DNA of 13,516 nucleotides from Bacteroidales bacterium. Lineage in GTDB: Bacteria; Bacteroidota; Bacteroidia; Bacteroidales; JAADGE01. The stretch covers positions 1 to 13,516 of the forward strand of contig JAOZQB010000068.1 of assembly GCA_029932445.1 (NCBI GenBank), in the 5' to 3' direction. Within the stretch, counting starts at the first letter, position 1. Every line of letters starts with the position of its first letter. Both the position numbers and the translations under genes were made by a program. The notes beneath the pieces are model-generated. The model saw only the letters and a program-made list of their open reading frames with translations. It was not told the DNA's origin and did no database searches. Shown piece after piece: positions 1 to 6,234 of this stretch.

Positions 1-471
1 AAACTGTTTTTAAATACACAAATTCCTGCTTCCCTCTGGTTTATGAGCCGTAACCGCAGCAATGGCAAATACCGAGACCGAAGCAAAGAGATACTTTTTA
101 TAGATGCCCGAAATATGGGACATTTAATAAACCGACGTACTCGTGAACTCTCAAATGAGGATATAAAACTAATTTCCGACACCTATCACGCTTGGCGTTC
201 TCTCCCTTTGGGAGAGATGCCTGAAGGACAGAGAGGGTACGAAGATGTAAAAGGCTTTTGTAATGCTACCAGTATTGAGCGTGTAAAAGAATTGGATTAT
301 GTACTCACTCCCGGGCGTTATGTTGGTTTGGTAGATGAAAAAGATGACTTTGATTTTAACGAACGATTTATAAGTTTAAAAAGTGAATTTGAAGAGCAGT
401 TGAAAGAAGAAGCAGACCTAAACAAACGCATTGCAGAAAATCTTGATAAAATTGAGTTGAAGGATGAGTAA
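1..471 (+). CDS. hsdM: Type I restriction-modification DNA methyltransferase subunit HsdM, C-terminal part
   Basis: The reading frame is open from base 1, so the gene is cut by the left edge of the window and about 156 C-terminal residues are visible. HsdM transfers a methyl group from S-adenosylmethionine to adenine as part of the M2S methylase and the R2M2S restriction complex. The visible part begins with N-T-Q-I-P followed by a W-F segment and the motif R-x-K-E-I-L-F-I-D-A-R, all typical of the region just after the catalytic NPPF motif. The SAM-binding and catalytic motifs lie outside the window. The C-terminal part is helical and charged, as usual where HsdM contacts HsdS. Its last 8 bases (ATGAGTAA) overlap the start of the next gene, which points to translational coupling. 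Family assignment is firm; sequence specificity cannot be read here. Confidence 0.93.
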   Translation, partial: KLFLNTQIPASLWFMSRNRSNGKYRDRSKEILFIDARNMGHLINRRTRELSNEDIKLISDTYHAWRSLPLGEMPEGQRGYEDVKGFCNATSIERVKELDYVLTPGRYVGLVDEKDDFDFNERFISLKSEFEEQLKEEADLNKRIAENLDKIELKDE

Positions 472-1489
472 AAACAAGTTAATAAGAAACAGTACATCCG
501 AGTTTTTGATATTTACGGCTCAGGATGGCAAAAACACCATTGAAGCCCGCTATGAGGATGAAACCATTTGGCTTACTCAGAAATTGATGGGAGAACTTTT
601 TGAAGTAGGTACAAACACTATTAATTATCATCTTAAGGAGATATTTGATAAAAATGAAATTGATGAAAATTCAGTTATTCGAAAATTTCGAATAACTGCT
701 GCCGATGGCAAAAATTATAATACTAATTTTTATAATCTTGATGCCATCATTTCTGTTGGTTACCGTGTAAACTCAGTGCGTGCCACTCAGTTCAGGCAAT
801 GGGCAACCAAAGTATTAAAGGAGTTTGCCATAAAAGGTTTTGTGCTTGACAAAGTAAGGCTTGAAAACGGCACATATTTAAACGAAAACTATTTTGAAGA
901 ACTGCTTGCCGAAATTAGGGAAATAAGGCTGAGCGAACGTAAGTTTTACCAGAAAGTAACCGATATTTATACCACAAGCTTAGACTATAACAAAGACACT
1001 AAAACAACCAAAGAGTTTTTTGCCAAGGTGCAAAACAAACTTCATTTTGGAGTGCACGGACATACCGCAGCCGAACTTATTTACAAAAGAGCCGATAGCC
1101 AAAAAGAAAAAATGGGGCTCACTGCATGGAAAAACTCACCCGAAGGCAAAGTTTTGAAAACCGATGTTTCCATTGCCAAAAACTATCTTACTAAAAACGA
1201 AATGGAATCGCTTGGGCGGATAGTTAACGCCTATTTAGATTTGGCCGAAGAGCGGGCAAAGCGAAAAATACCAATGACAATGCAAGACTGGGCAAAACGC
1301 CTCGACCTATTTTTGGAATATGACGATAGAAAAGTTTTAAAAGATGCCGGAAAAATAAGTGCAGAAATTGCCAAAGACAAAGCCGAAAGCGAATTTGAAA
1401 AATACCGCATTGTGCAAGACCGCCTGTTTCAAAGCGATTTTGATAAACTTATTATGAAACAACTTAAAGATGGTGGTGGGGATGAGTGA
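464..1489 (+). CDS. rhuM: RhuM-family protein
   Basis: This 341-residue protein belongs to the RhuM family, named after a gene of the Salmonella SPI-3 island. Its biochemical role is not known. Family marks are the N-terminal W-L-T-Q-K-L-M-x-E-L-F segment that reads like a helix-turn-helix, the 'YNLDAIISVGYRVNS' block near residue 90, the 'FRQWA' segment, and the central 'H-F-x-V-H-G-H-T-A-A-E' motif near residue 200. The length is normal for the family. It lies between hsdM and hsdS, a common position for RhuM genes in type I R-M loci, where a regulatory or modulating role has been guessed but not shown. The start ATG at 464 overlaps the hsdM stop by 8 bp, and its own stop overlaps the next start in the same way. 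It ends in the residues GGGDE, as does the next protein. Confidence 0.88.
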   Translation: MSKNKLIRNSTSEFLIFTAQDGKNTIEARYEDETIWLTQKLMGELFEVGTNTINYHLKEIFDKNEIDENSVIRKFRITAADGKNYNTNFYNLDAIISVGYRVNSVRATQFRQWATKVLKEFAIKGFVLDKVRLENGTYLNENYFEELLAEIREIRLSERKFYQKVTDIYTTSLDYNKDTKTTKEFFAKVQNKLHFGVHGHTAAELIYKRADSQKEKMGLTAWKNSPEGKVLKTDVSIAKNYLTKNEMESLGRIVNAYLDLAEERAKRKIPMTMQDWAKRLDLFLEYDDRKVLKDAGKISAEIAKDKAESEFEKYRIVQDRLFQSDFDKLIMKQLKDGGGDE

Positions 1490-2417
1490 TAATCAAATGA
1501 TACTAATTGATAAGATACAAAATCGAATTTTTACTATTCGGGGTATGCAGGTGATGATTGACAGCAATTTGGCTGAAATGTATCAAGTAACAACAGGCAG
1601 ACTGAATGAACAGGTAAAGAGAAATATCGAACGTTTTCCCGAGGACTTTATGTTTCAATTAAAAAATGATGAGTGGGAAAACTTGAAATCTCAAAATGCG
1701 ATATTAAAAACTGATACAGATTCTTTAAGATCGCAAAATGCGACCTTAAACAAGCGAGGAAAACATCGTAAATACCTACCATTTGTATTTACAGAACAGG
1801 GGATATCTTCTTTGTCCGGTGTATTAAAAAGTGATATGGCTGTAAAAATTAATATTGCCATAATGAGAGCATTTGTACAGATGCGAAAGTTAATTGCAAA
1901 TAATTCAGGCATTTTTCAAAGACTCGATAAAGTTGAGCAAAAACAAATTGAAACAGACCAAAAGTTTGAGCAAATATTTAAAGCCCTCGAAGATAAAAGC
2001 ATTAAACCCAAACAAGGCATTTTTTACGATGGACAGGTGTTTGACGCCTATGTTTTTGCAGCCGACCTTGTGAAATCTGCCCAAAAGTCAATTTTGTTGA
2101 TTGATAATTATATTGATGAAACCGTTTTACAACTTTTCACCAAACGAAAGAAAAATGTAAGCGTAAATATTTACACCAAAAATATTACAAAAACATTAAG
2201 GCAAGATTTAGAAAAACACAATAGCCAATACCCCAAAATAGAAATTGAAAAATTTGCCAAAGCCCACGACCGCTTTTTAATAATTGACCAAACCACCGTT
2301 TACCACTTTGGGGCAAGCCTAAAAGATTTGGGCAAAAAATGGTTTGCCTTTTCTAAAATGGATATGGAAACTATGGAGATGATTACGAAAATTGAAAATG
2401 GAGGTGGTGATGAGTGA
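1482..2417 (+). CDS. ORF6N-domain DNA-binding protein with C-terminal PLD-like domain
   Basis: The 311-residue protein has two parts. Residues about 6-135 form an ORF6N domain, a phage-type DNA-binding module related to KilA-N, recognisable by 'I-D-S-x-L-A-E-M-Y', 'N-I-E-R-F-P-E-D-F-M-F-Q-L' and 'F-T-E-Q-G'. A coiled-coil-like linker (about 145-172) leads to a C-terminal domain (about 180-295) with the pattern H262-D-R264-F-L-I-I-D, resembling half of a phospholipase D HKD site but with Arg in place of Lys. Catalysis is therefore uncertain. An in-frame start also exists at 1470, but 1482 (MSDNQ) is preferred because it reproduces the 8-bp ATGAGTGA stop/start overlap seen at the neighbouring junctions. 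The region near residues 69-90 carries a near-duplicate S-Q-N-A-x-L. It sits inside the hsdM-hsdS operon, so a role tied to the R-M system or to its exchange is likely but unproven. Confidence 0.86.
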   Translation: MSDNQMILIDKIQNRIFTIRGMQVMIDSNLAEMYQVTTGRLNEQVKRNIERFPEDFMFQLKNDEWENLKSQNAILKTDTDSLRSQNATLNKRGKHRKYLPFVFTEQGISSLSGVLKSDMAVKINIAIMRAFVQMRKLIANNSGIFQRLDKVEQKQIETDQKFEQIFKALEDKSIKPKQGIFYDGQVFDAYVFAADLVKSAQKSILLIDNYIDETVLQLFTKRKKNVSVNIYTKNITKTLRQDLEKHNSQYPKIEIEKFAKAHDRFLIIDQTTVYHFGASLKDLGKKWFAFSKMDMETMEMITKIENGGGDE

Positions 2418-3615
2418 GTGGAAGGAAACAGAATTGATTGAACTAACTGTAAAAATTGGTAGCGGTGCAACACCAAGAGGTGGTTCCAATTCTTATAAGT
2501 CAGAAGGTATTTCACTTATTAGAAGCCAAAATGTACTGGACTTGCAATTTTCAACGAATGGGCTTGCATTTATTGATGATATACAAGCTGATGCATTAAA
2601 AAATGTAACTATTGAATTAAATGATGTTTTGTTAAATATTACTGGTGACAGTGTTGCTCGTGCTTGCAAAGTTCCTGATAATATTTTACCTGCAAGAGTT
2701 AATCAACACGTAGCGATAATTAGAGTTGATGAAGATAAACTGACTTCTGATTTTCTTCTTTATAATTTAATTGCACAAAAAGAAGAGTTGTTAAGTCAAT
2801 CAGAAATTGGTGCAACACGCAGAGCAATAACAAAAGGAATGATTGAAAAATTTCAATTAAATCTCCCCCCACTCCCCGAACAAAAAGCCATAGCCTCCGT
2901 CCTAAGCAGTTTAGACGACAAAATAGACCTGCTCCACCGCCAAAACAAAACATTGGAACAAATGGCCGAAACGCTTTTTAGGCAGTGGTTTGTGGAGGAG
3001 GCTAAGGAGGATTGGGAGGAAATTCCTATTACTAATTTATTTGAAGTGAGAGATGGAACTCACGATTCGCCAAAGAAAAAAGAAATTGGAAAGAAATTAA
3101 TAACATCTAAGCATCTTAAAAATAATTATATTGATTTTGAAAGTGCATATTATATTTCTGATGAAGATTATGATGTAGTTAATAAAAGAAGCAAGGTTGA
3201 TACTAAAGATATCTTGTTCTCAATGATAGGCACAATAGGTAATATTTACATTGAAGAATCTAAAAGTATTGATTATGCAATAAAAAATATTGGTCTTTTT
3301 AAAACCTCCCAGAATATAGTTTGGTGTTATTTTACTTATTTATGGTTAAAGTCGGATTTAGGAAAGGAATTTATACATGAGAGCAGAAGTGGTAGTACTC
3401 AGGAGTATATATCATTAGGTAGTCTCAGAAGCATTAAATTTAACGTCCCATCAAAAGATATTGCATTAAAGTTTAATGAAAAAGCGAAAAATTATTTTTC
3501 TAAAATAAAAAGCAATCAAACCCAATTTCGTATCCTTGAAAAAATGCGAGATACATTATTGCCAAAATTGATGAGGGGCGAGGTGAGGGTGTCTGAACAC
3601 GATTTAAATGATTAA
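2410..3615 (+). CDS. hsdS: Type I restriction-modification specificity subunit HsdS
   Basis: HsdS recognises the split target sequence and holds HsdM and HsdR together. The 401-residue protein shows the classical layout: target recognition domain 1 (about 1-150, opening W-K-E-T-E-L and I-G-S-G-A-T-P-R-G-G), a central conserved helical spacer (about 152-197, L-P-P-L-P-E-Q-K-A-I-A and E-Q-M-A-E-T-L-F-R-Q-W-F), target recognition domain 2 (about 200-365), and the C-terminal conserved segment M-R-D-T-L-L-P-K-L-M-R-G-E-V. An upstream in-frame ATG at 2392 exists. The start at 2410 (MSEWK) is preferred because it gives the 8-bp ATGAGTGA overlap with the preceding gene and no odd N-terminal extension. 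The spacer DNA (about 2865-2995) is visibly richer in C and G than the AT-rich recognition domains on both sides, as expected if recognition domains have been swapped. The recognition sequence cannot be predicted. Confidence 0.94.
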   Translation: MSEWKETELIELTVKIGSGATPRGGSNSYKSEGISLIRSQNVLDLQFSTNGLAFIDDIQADALKNVTIELNDVLLNITGDSVARACKVPDNILPARVNQHVAIIRVDEDKLTSDFLLYNLIAQKEELLSQSEIGATRRAITKGMIEKFQLNLPPLPEQKAIASVLSSLDDKIDLLHRQNKTLEQMAETLFRQWFVEEAKEDWEEIPITNLFEVRDGTHDSPKKKEIGKKLITSKHLKNNYIDFESAYYISDEDYDVVNKRSKVDTKDILFSMIGTIGNIYIEESKSIDYAIKNIGLFKTSQNIVWCYFTYLWLKSDLGKEFIHESRSGSTQEYISLGSLRSIKFNVPSKDIALKFNEKAKNYFSKIKSNQTQFRILEKMRDTLLPKLMRGEVRVSEHDLND

Positions 3616-3662
3616 ACAAGATGAACAAGATTTTGAAAAATGAAATTAATTATGCAAGATTT

Positions 3663-3710
3663 AATCCTGTCTATCCTACAATCATAAAAATCATGTTCAA
3701 GACAAGAGAA
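3663..3710 (+). repeat. Left copy of an imperfect direct repeat flanking the GxxExxY gene
   Basis: This stretch aligns with 4121-4170 over about 50 positions with one single-base gap and about six mismatches. Shared blocks include ACAATC, ATAAAAATC and TGTTCAAGACAA. It lies in the 121-bp gap between hsdS and the GxxExxY gene; nothing else was recognised in that gap apart from further short ACAAGATG/AACAAGATT and CTGTTCAA motifs of similar composition. Confidence 0.8.
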
Positions 3711-3736
3711 ACCTGTTCAAACAAAATAAGATTAAA

Positions 3737-4168
3737 ATGAAAAAGGAAGATTATAGCAAAGACATTAATGGCCTAACCCATAAAATAATAGGATGTGCTA
3801 TGGAAGTGCACAAGGCTATGGGTAATGGTTTCCAGGAAGTTATCTACCAAAGGGCATTGTCCATTGAGTTTTCTTATCAAGGATTAGAATTTGAAAGGGA
3901 AAAAGAAATGGATTTGACATATAGGGGGCACGACATAGGTACAAGACGAGTTGACTTTTTTGTAGAAGAATTAGTAATGGTTGAAATAAAAGCCATTGAA
4001 AAATTAGAAGGCGTACACAAAGCCCAAGCCATCAATTATTGCGAAGCATACAATATTGCTGATGGGTTATTAATCAATTTTGGAAGTCAAAGCCTTGATT
4101 TTAAAAGAGTGTATAACAAAAATCTTGTCCATCCAACAATCAATAAAAATCCTGTTCAAGACAAATGA
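3737..4168 (+). CDS. GxxExxY-family protein, putative PD-(D/E)XK-like nuclease
   Basis: The 143-residue protein carries the family signature at residues 31-37 (G-F-Q-E-V-I-Y). It is followed by an Asp at 73 in R-V-D-F-F-V, an E-I-K triad at 83-85 and a Gln at 97. The order D...ExK...Q is what a PD-(D/E)XK nuclease core shows, so nuclease activity is plausible, but the function of GxxExxY proteins is not established. Such genes are abundant in Bacteroidota and related genomes as movable-looking single genes. Here the gene is bracketed by an imperfect direct repeat, and its last 15 codons lie inside the right-hand copy, giving the tail N-P-V-Q-D-K. Its stop overlaps the ATG of the hsdR remnant by 4 bp, so it was probably co-translated with the original hsdR. 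It stands between hsdS and hsdR, a cargo slot also seen for such genes in type I loci. Confidence 0.88.
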   Translation: MKKEDYSKDINGLTHKIIGCAMEVHKAMGNGFQEVIYQRALSIEFSYQGLEFEREKEMDLTYRGHDIGTRRVDFFVEELVMVEIKAIEKLEGVHKAQAINYCEAYNIADGLLINFGSQSLDFKRVYNKNLVHPTINKNPVQDK

Positions 4169-4170
4169 AA
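4121..4170 (+). repeat. Right copy of the imperfect direct repeat
   Basis: This is the partner of 3663-3710. It encodes the C-terminal tail of the GxxExxY protein and runs into the start of the hsdR remnant. The centre-to-centre distance between the copies is about 458 bp, slightly more than the gene itself, so the gene plus one repeat copy makes a unit that could be lost or gained by repeat-mediated recombination. Confidence 0.8.
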
Positions 4171-4218
4171 ATAACCGAAAATACAATGGAGGAATTTGCA
4201 ATAGGATTAAGTATCTAA
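4165..4218 (+). pseudogene. hsdR: Remnant of the 5' end of hsdR
   Basis: A 17-codon ORF begins M-K-I-T-E-N-T-M-E-E-F-A-I-G-L and then ends with S-I-stop. It closely matches the N-terminus of the second hsdR at 13020 (M-T-K-I-T-E-N-D-V-E-L-F-A-I-E-L): with one gap, about 11 of 17 residues agree, and the two share an exact 14-base block, AAAATAACCGAAAA. Homology ends at about 4209, after the Gly-Leu codons, so the rest of this hsdR is missing. Its ATG overlaps the stop of the GxxExxY gene by 4 bp, the normal place for hsdR in such loci. I read it as the stump left when about 8.8 kb of cargo entered or replaced the gene. A small near-palindrome, AGTAT-CTAAA-ATACT, sits at 4210-4224, right at the break. 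Confidence 0.75.
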
Positions 4219-4228
4219 AATACTAAGT

Positions 4229-4618
4229 ATGTCATCAAAAAAAGAACATATAATGTTTTTAAAATCAAAAGGAAACTTTAGTATTGATTGCATTACAGAA
4301 ATATTTACAAGATCAGAGTTAAGATCTCTCGAGAAATATGGTCATTGGTTTCAGGCATTGAGTGATGAAACTTTAATGCCATTGAATATGAAGCAGGAGC
4401 AGTTTGTAAGAGTTGCTAAAGGTGAACTAGAACCAGAAACCATATGGGAAAATGCCTGGCGTAAATACCTTGATGCTAAAATTGCCAATAGTAAACCCGG
4501 TGATATTGCAGACAAGGAATACTTACCCTACGAAGATACTTTTTATAGCAGGGATATGGCCAAGAAGATGAAAGGTATGATGTATGGGGAGATGAAGAAG
4601 AATCATAGGGAGATATAA
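4229..4618 (+). CDS. DUF413 (MaoP/YifE-like) family protein
   Basis: The 129-residue protein contains a segment (residues about 26-81) that follows the DUF413 pattern: F-T-x-x-E-L-x-x-L-E-K-Y-G-H-W, P-L, E-Q-F-V-R-V-A-K-G-E-x-E-P-E and W-R-K-Y-L. DUF413 is the family of enterobacterial MaoP/YifE, which acts with the DNA site maoS in organising the Ori chromosomal macrodomain. In Bacteroidota the role is unknown, so the macrodomain function should not be carried over. The C-terminal tail is lysine- and methionine-rich and not part of the domain. It is the first gene after the hsdR break, 10 bp beyond the stub's stop, and the satD promoter/operator array begins right at its stop codon. Assignment rests on motif memory, not on a search. 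Confidence 0.65.
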   Translation: MSSKKEHIMFLKSKGNFSIDCITEIFTRSELRSLEKYGHWFQALSDETLMPLNMKQEQFVRVAKGELEPETIWENAWRKYLDAKIANSKPGDIADKEYLPYEDTFYSRDMAKKMKGMMYGEMKKNHREI

Positions 4619-4694
4619 TATCGGCAAAATGACCGATAATTTGAATTATCGGCTAATTAACCGATATATTTGAATATCTGCTTAAAAACCGATA
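4619..4694 (+). promoter_or_regulatory. Three-copy 28-bp operator array upstream of satD
   Basis: Three inverted repeats of the form TATCGG-N8-CCGATA occur at 4619-4638, 4647-4666 and 4675-4694. The first two are perfect in both arms; the third has TATCTG in the left arm. Start-to-start distance is exactly 28 bp both times, and the linkers between copies share the ATTTGAA core. The array fills the gap between the DUF413 gene and satD and overlaps both predicted promoters. The natural reading is an operator for cooperative binding. SatD itself has a C-terminal helix-turn-helix and is the obvious candidate binder, which would make the pair self-regulated, but this is inference. Confidence 0.8.
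4640..4672 (+). promoter_or_regulatory. Candidate Bacteroidetes-type promoter P1 for satD
   Basis: A -33 element TTTG (4640-4643) is separated by 21 bp from TATATTTG (4665-4672), which fits the Bacteroidetes -7 consensus TAnnTTTG. Palindrome 2 of the operator array fills the spacer, so bound protein should block RNA polymerase. Confidence 0.55.
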
Positions 4695-4700
4695 TATTTG
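4669..4700 (+). promoter_or_regulatory. Candidate Bacteroidetes-type promoter P2 for satD
   Basis: The TTTG that ends the -7 element of P1 (4669-4672) also serves as a -33 element. It stands 20 bp before a second TATATTTG at 4693-4700. Palindrome 3 fills this spacer. Transcription would start roughly 10-15 bases before the satD ATG at 4719, leaving a very short leader. Confidence 0.55.
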
Positions 4701-4718
4701 AAGATTAAAAAAATAAAT

Positions 4719-5333
4719 ATGAATACAAGTATAATTACTGGTGACATAATAAACTCTCGTAATTCTGAACTACCGGAAAAATGGTTAAAAGTGTTAAAAG
4801 AGACACTTAATAGATATGGCAAAGAGCCTAAAACCTGGGAAATATACAGAGGAGACAGTTTTCAATTAGAGGTTTCAGACCCCGTAGAATCGTTAAATGC
4901 TGCGTTATTGATTAAAGCTAGTATAAAAGAGATAAAAAATCTTGATGTACGAATAGCAATTGGAATTGGAGAGAAGACATACTCTGCTGACAGAATAACT
5001 GAATCAAATGGGCCGGTCTTTATAAATTCCGGAACCTGTTTTGAAAGTTTAAAACTCAAAACACTAGCAATAAAAACAGAATGGCCGGAGATTGATAGCC
5101 TAATTAACCTATTGCTTGATCTGGCATCTTTAACAATGAATAATTGGTCTCCAACAACCGCAAGAAATATTCGAGGTGTAATATTGAATCCGGGAGTTAC
5201 ACAAAAAAGATTAGCTGAAATCCTACAAGTAAAATCACAAAGTACAATAAGTGAGAGTTTTACTAGGGGTGGATATGAAGAAATGATACGTCTGGAGAAG
5301 TATTATCGTAATTTAATTAAGTCAGTATTATGA
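4719..5333 (+). CDS. SatD-family protein (cyclase-like N-terminus, HTH C-terminus)
   Basis: The 204-residue protein opens with I-I-T-G-D-I-I-N-S-R, the hallmark of the SatD family (named from the Streptococcus mutans sat locus, secretion and acid tolerance). No biochemical role is known to me. The motif order resembles class III nucleotide cyclases: Asp9 in the opening strand, G-D-S-F-Q at 45-49, V-R-I-A-I-G-I-G at 77-84 and G-P-V-F-I-N-S-G at 98-105. Residues about 159-190 (V-T-Q-K-R-L-A-E-I-L, then Q-S-T-I-S-E) look like a winged helix-turn-helix. A TTG start at 4698 is possible, but it lies in the P2 -7 element; ATG 4719 puts the family motif at the N-terminus. The stop overlaps the DUF3307 start by 4 bp (ATGA), so the two are translated together. 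It is probably under control of the 28-bp operator array. Confidence 0.85.
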   Translation: MNTSIITGDIINSRNSELPEKWLKVLKETLNRYGKEPKTWEIYRGDSFQLEVSDPVESLNAALLIKASIKEIKNLDVRIAIGIGEKTYSADRITESNGPVFINSGTCFESLKLKTLAIKTEWPEIDSLINLLLDLASLTMNNWSPTTARNIRGVILNPGVTQKRLAEILQVKSQSTISESFTRGGYEEMIRLEKYYRNLIKSVL

Positions 5334-6061
5334 TATTAATCTATAAACTATTATTAGCACATATTCTGGGTGACTTTGTGCTACAACCAGAAAAATGGGT
5401 AGAGAATAAAGAGAAAAACAAAATATGCTCAAGATCCATGTATTATCACATTATAGTACATGTGATTTTGTTATTACTAATCTTCGGATTTAATAAAGAG
5501 TACATATTAGGTTATATATTAATCATTGGCTCTCATTTTGCAATAGATGTAGTAAAAGTTTATTTACGGAACAAAAACAATCAACAATTACTATTCTTCT
5601 TAGACCAGATTGCTCACATAACGATGATTATAATTGTGGTTCATATCTATGCACCATTTAATATTGATTATAATTTCATATTAGGTAACGATATTTTGTT
5701 ACTAGCAATATGTGTAATACTGGTGACTTTTGTCTCTTCAGTATTAATTAAGATGCTTGTTTTTCATTGGGCAAAAGATATTAATGATGTCGGTGTGTCT
5801 CTTGAAAATGCAGGTAAATATATTGGAATGCTGGAAAGATTATTTGTATTTCTGTTTGTTGTCTTAGACCAGTGGCAAGCTATTGGTTTTCTTCTCGCTG
5901 CAAAGTCAGTATTTAGATTTGGAGATTTATCGAAAGCCCAAGATCGTAAGTTAACCGAGTATGTACTAATTGGAACTCTTTTGAGTTTTGCATTTGCAAT
6001 AGTAATAGGATATTCCTATGAATACTTTAAAGAAATAATTGACATACCAACATGTCCATAA
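5330..6061 (+). CDS. DUF3307-family polytopic membrane protein
   Basis: The 243-residue protein is strongly hydrophobic with about six or seven membrane helices, roughly at residues 1-17, 36-55, 62-83, 90-110, 120-146, 162-192 and 208-230. It belongs to DUF3307, recognised by the N-terminal H-I-L-G-D-F-V-L-Q, the Y-Y-H-I-I-V-H segment, the S-H-F-A-I-D-V-V-K segment and L-D-Q-I-A-H. The repeated His and Asp residues in or next to membrane helices could form a metal or catalytic site, but no activity is established. It is the standard partner of SatD-family proteins and is translationally coupled to SatD here through an ATGA overlap. The pair probably senses or acts at the inner membrane. No terminator was seen in the 143-173 bp before the next gene. 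Confidence 0.85.
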   Translation: MILIYKLLLAHILGDFVLQPEKWVENKEKNKICSRSMYYHIIVHVILLLLIFGFNKEYILGYILIIGSHFAIDVVKVYLRNKNNQQLLFFLDQIAHITMIIIVVHIYAPFNIDYNFILGNDILLLAICVILVTFVSSVLIKMLVFHWAKDINDVGVSLENAGKYIGMLERLFVFLFVVLDQWQAIGFLLAAKSVFRFGDLSKAQDRKLTEYVLIGTLLSFAFAIVIGYSYEYFKEIIDIPTCP

Positions 6062-6234
6062 TAATTTAAAACTTGATAAACTTCTTAAGGATAAATGTTT
6101 TACACATTATATCTATTATCATTTACTAAGTTTAGACCATATCATAAGAAAATTTATTACAATGCAAATGAAAATAATAATGAATTCTGAAATGAAGGAG
6201 GACCTTGGGGGTTAATAATAACAATACAGATTGT

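Noticed and set aside
4619..4694. Three evenly spaced repeats that look like a short CRISPR array
   Set aside because: The unit is a palindrome with a conserved linker, only three copies exist, there are no unique spacers, and it sits on promoter elements directly before satD. Operators explain it better.
4698..4718. TTG start giving SatD seven extra residues
   Set aside because: The TTG lies within a predicted -7 promoter element, and the family motif fits an ATG start at 4719.
6095..6190. 31-codon ORF upstream of the ApeA-like gene, opening M-F-Y-T-L-Y-L-L
   Set aside because: AT-rich gap, no recognisable family, no clear ribosome site; chance ORF is as likely.
6162..6215. 17-codon ORF (M-Q-M-K-I-I-M-N-S-E) that could be a leader peptide overlapping the alternative TTG start of the ApeA-like gene
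   Set aside because: No conserved feature such as a terminator/antiterminator pair; it cannot be told from chance.
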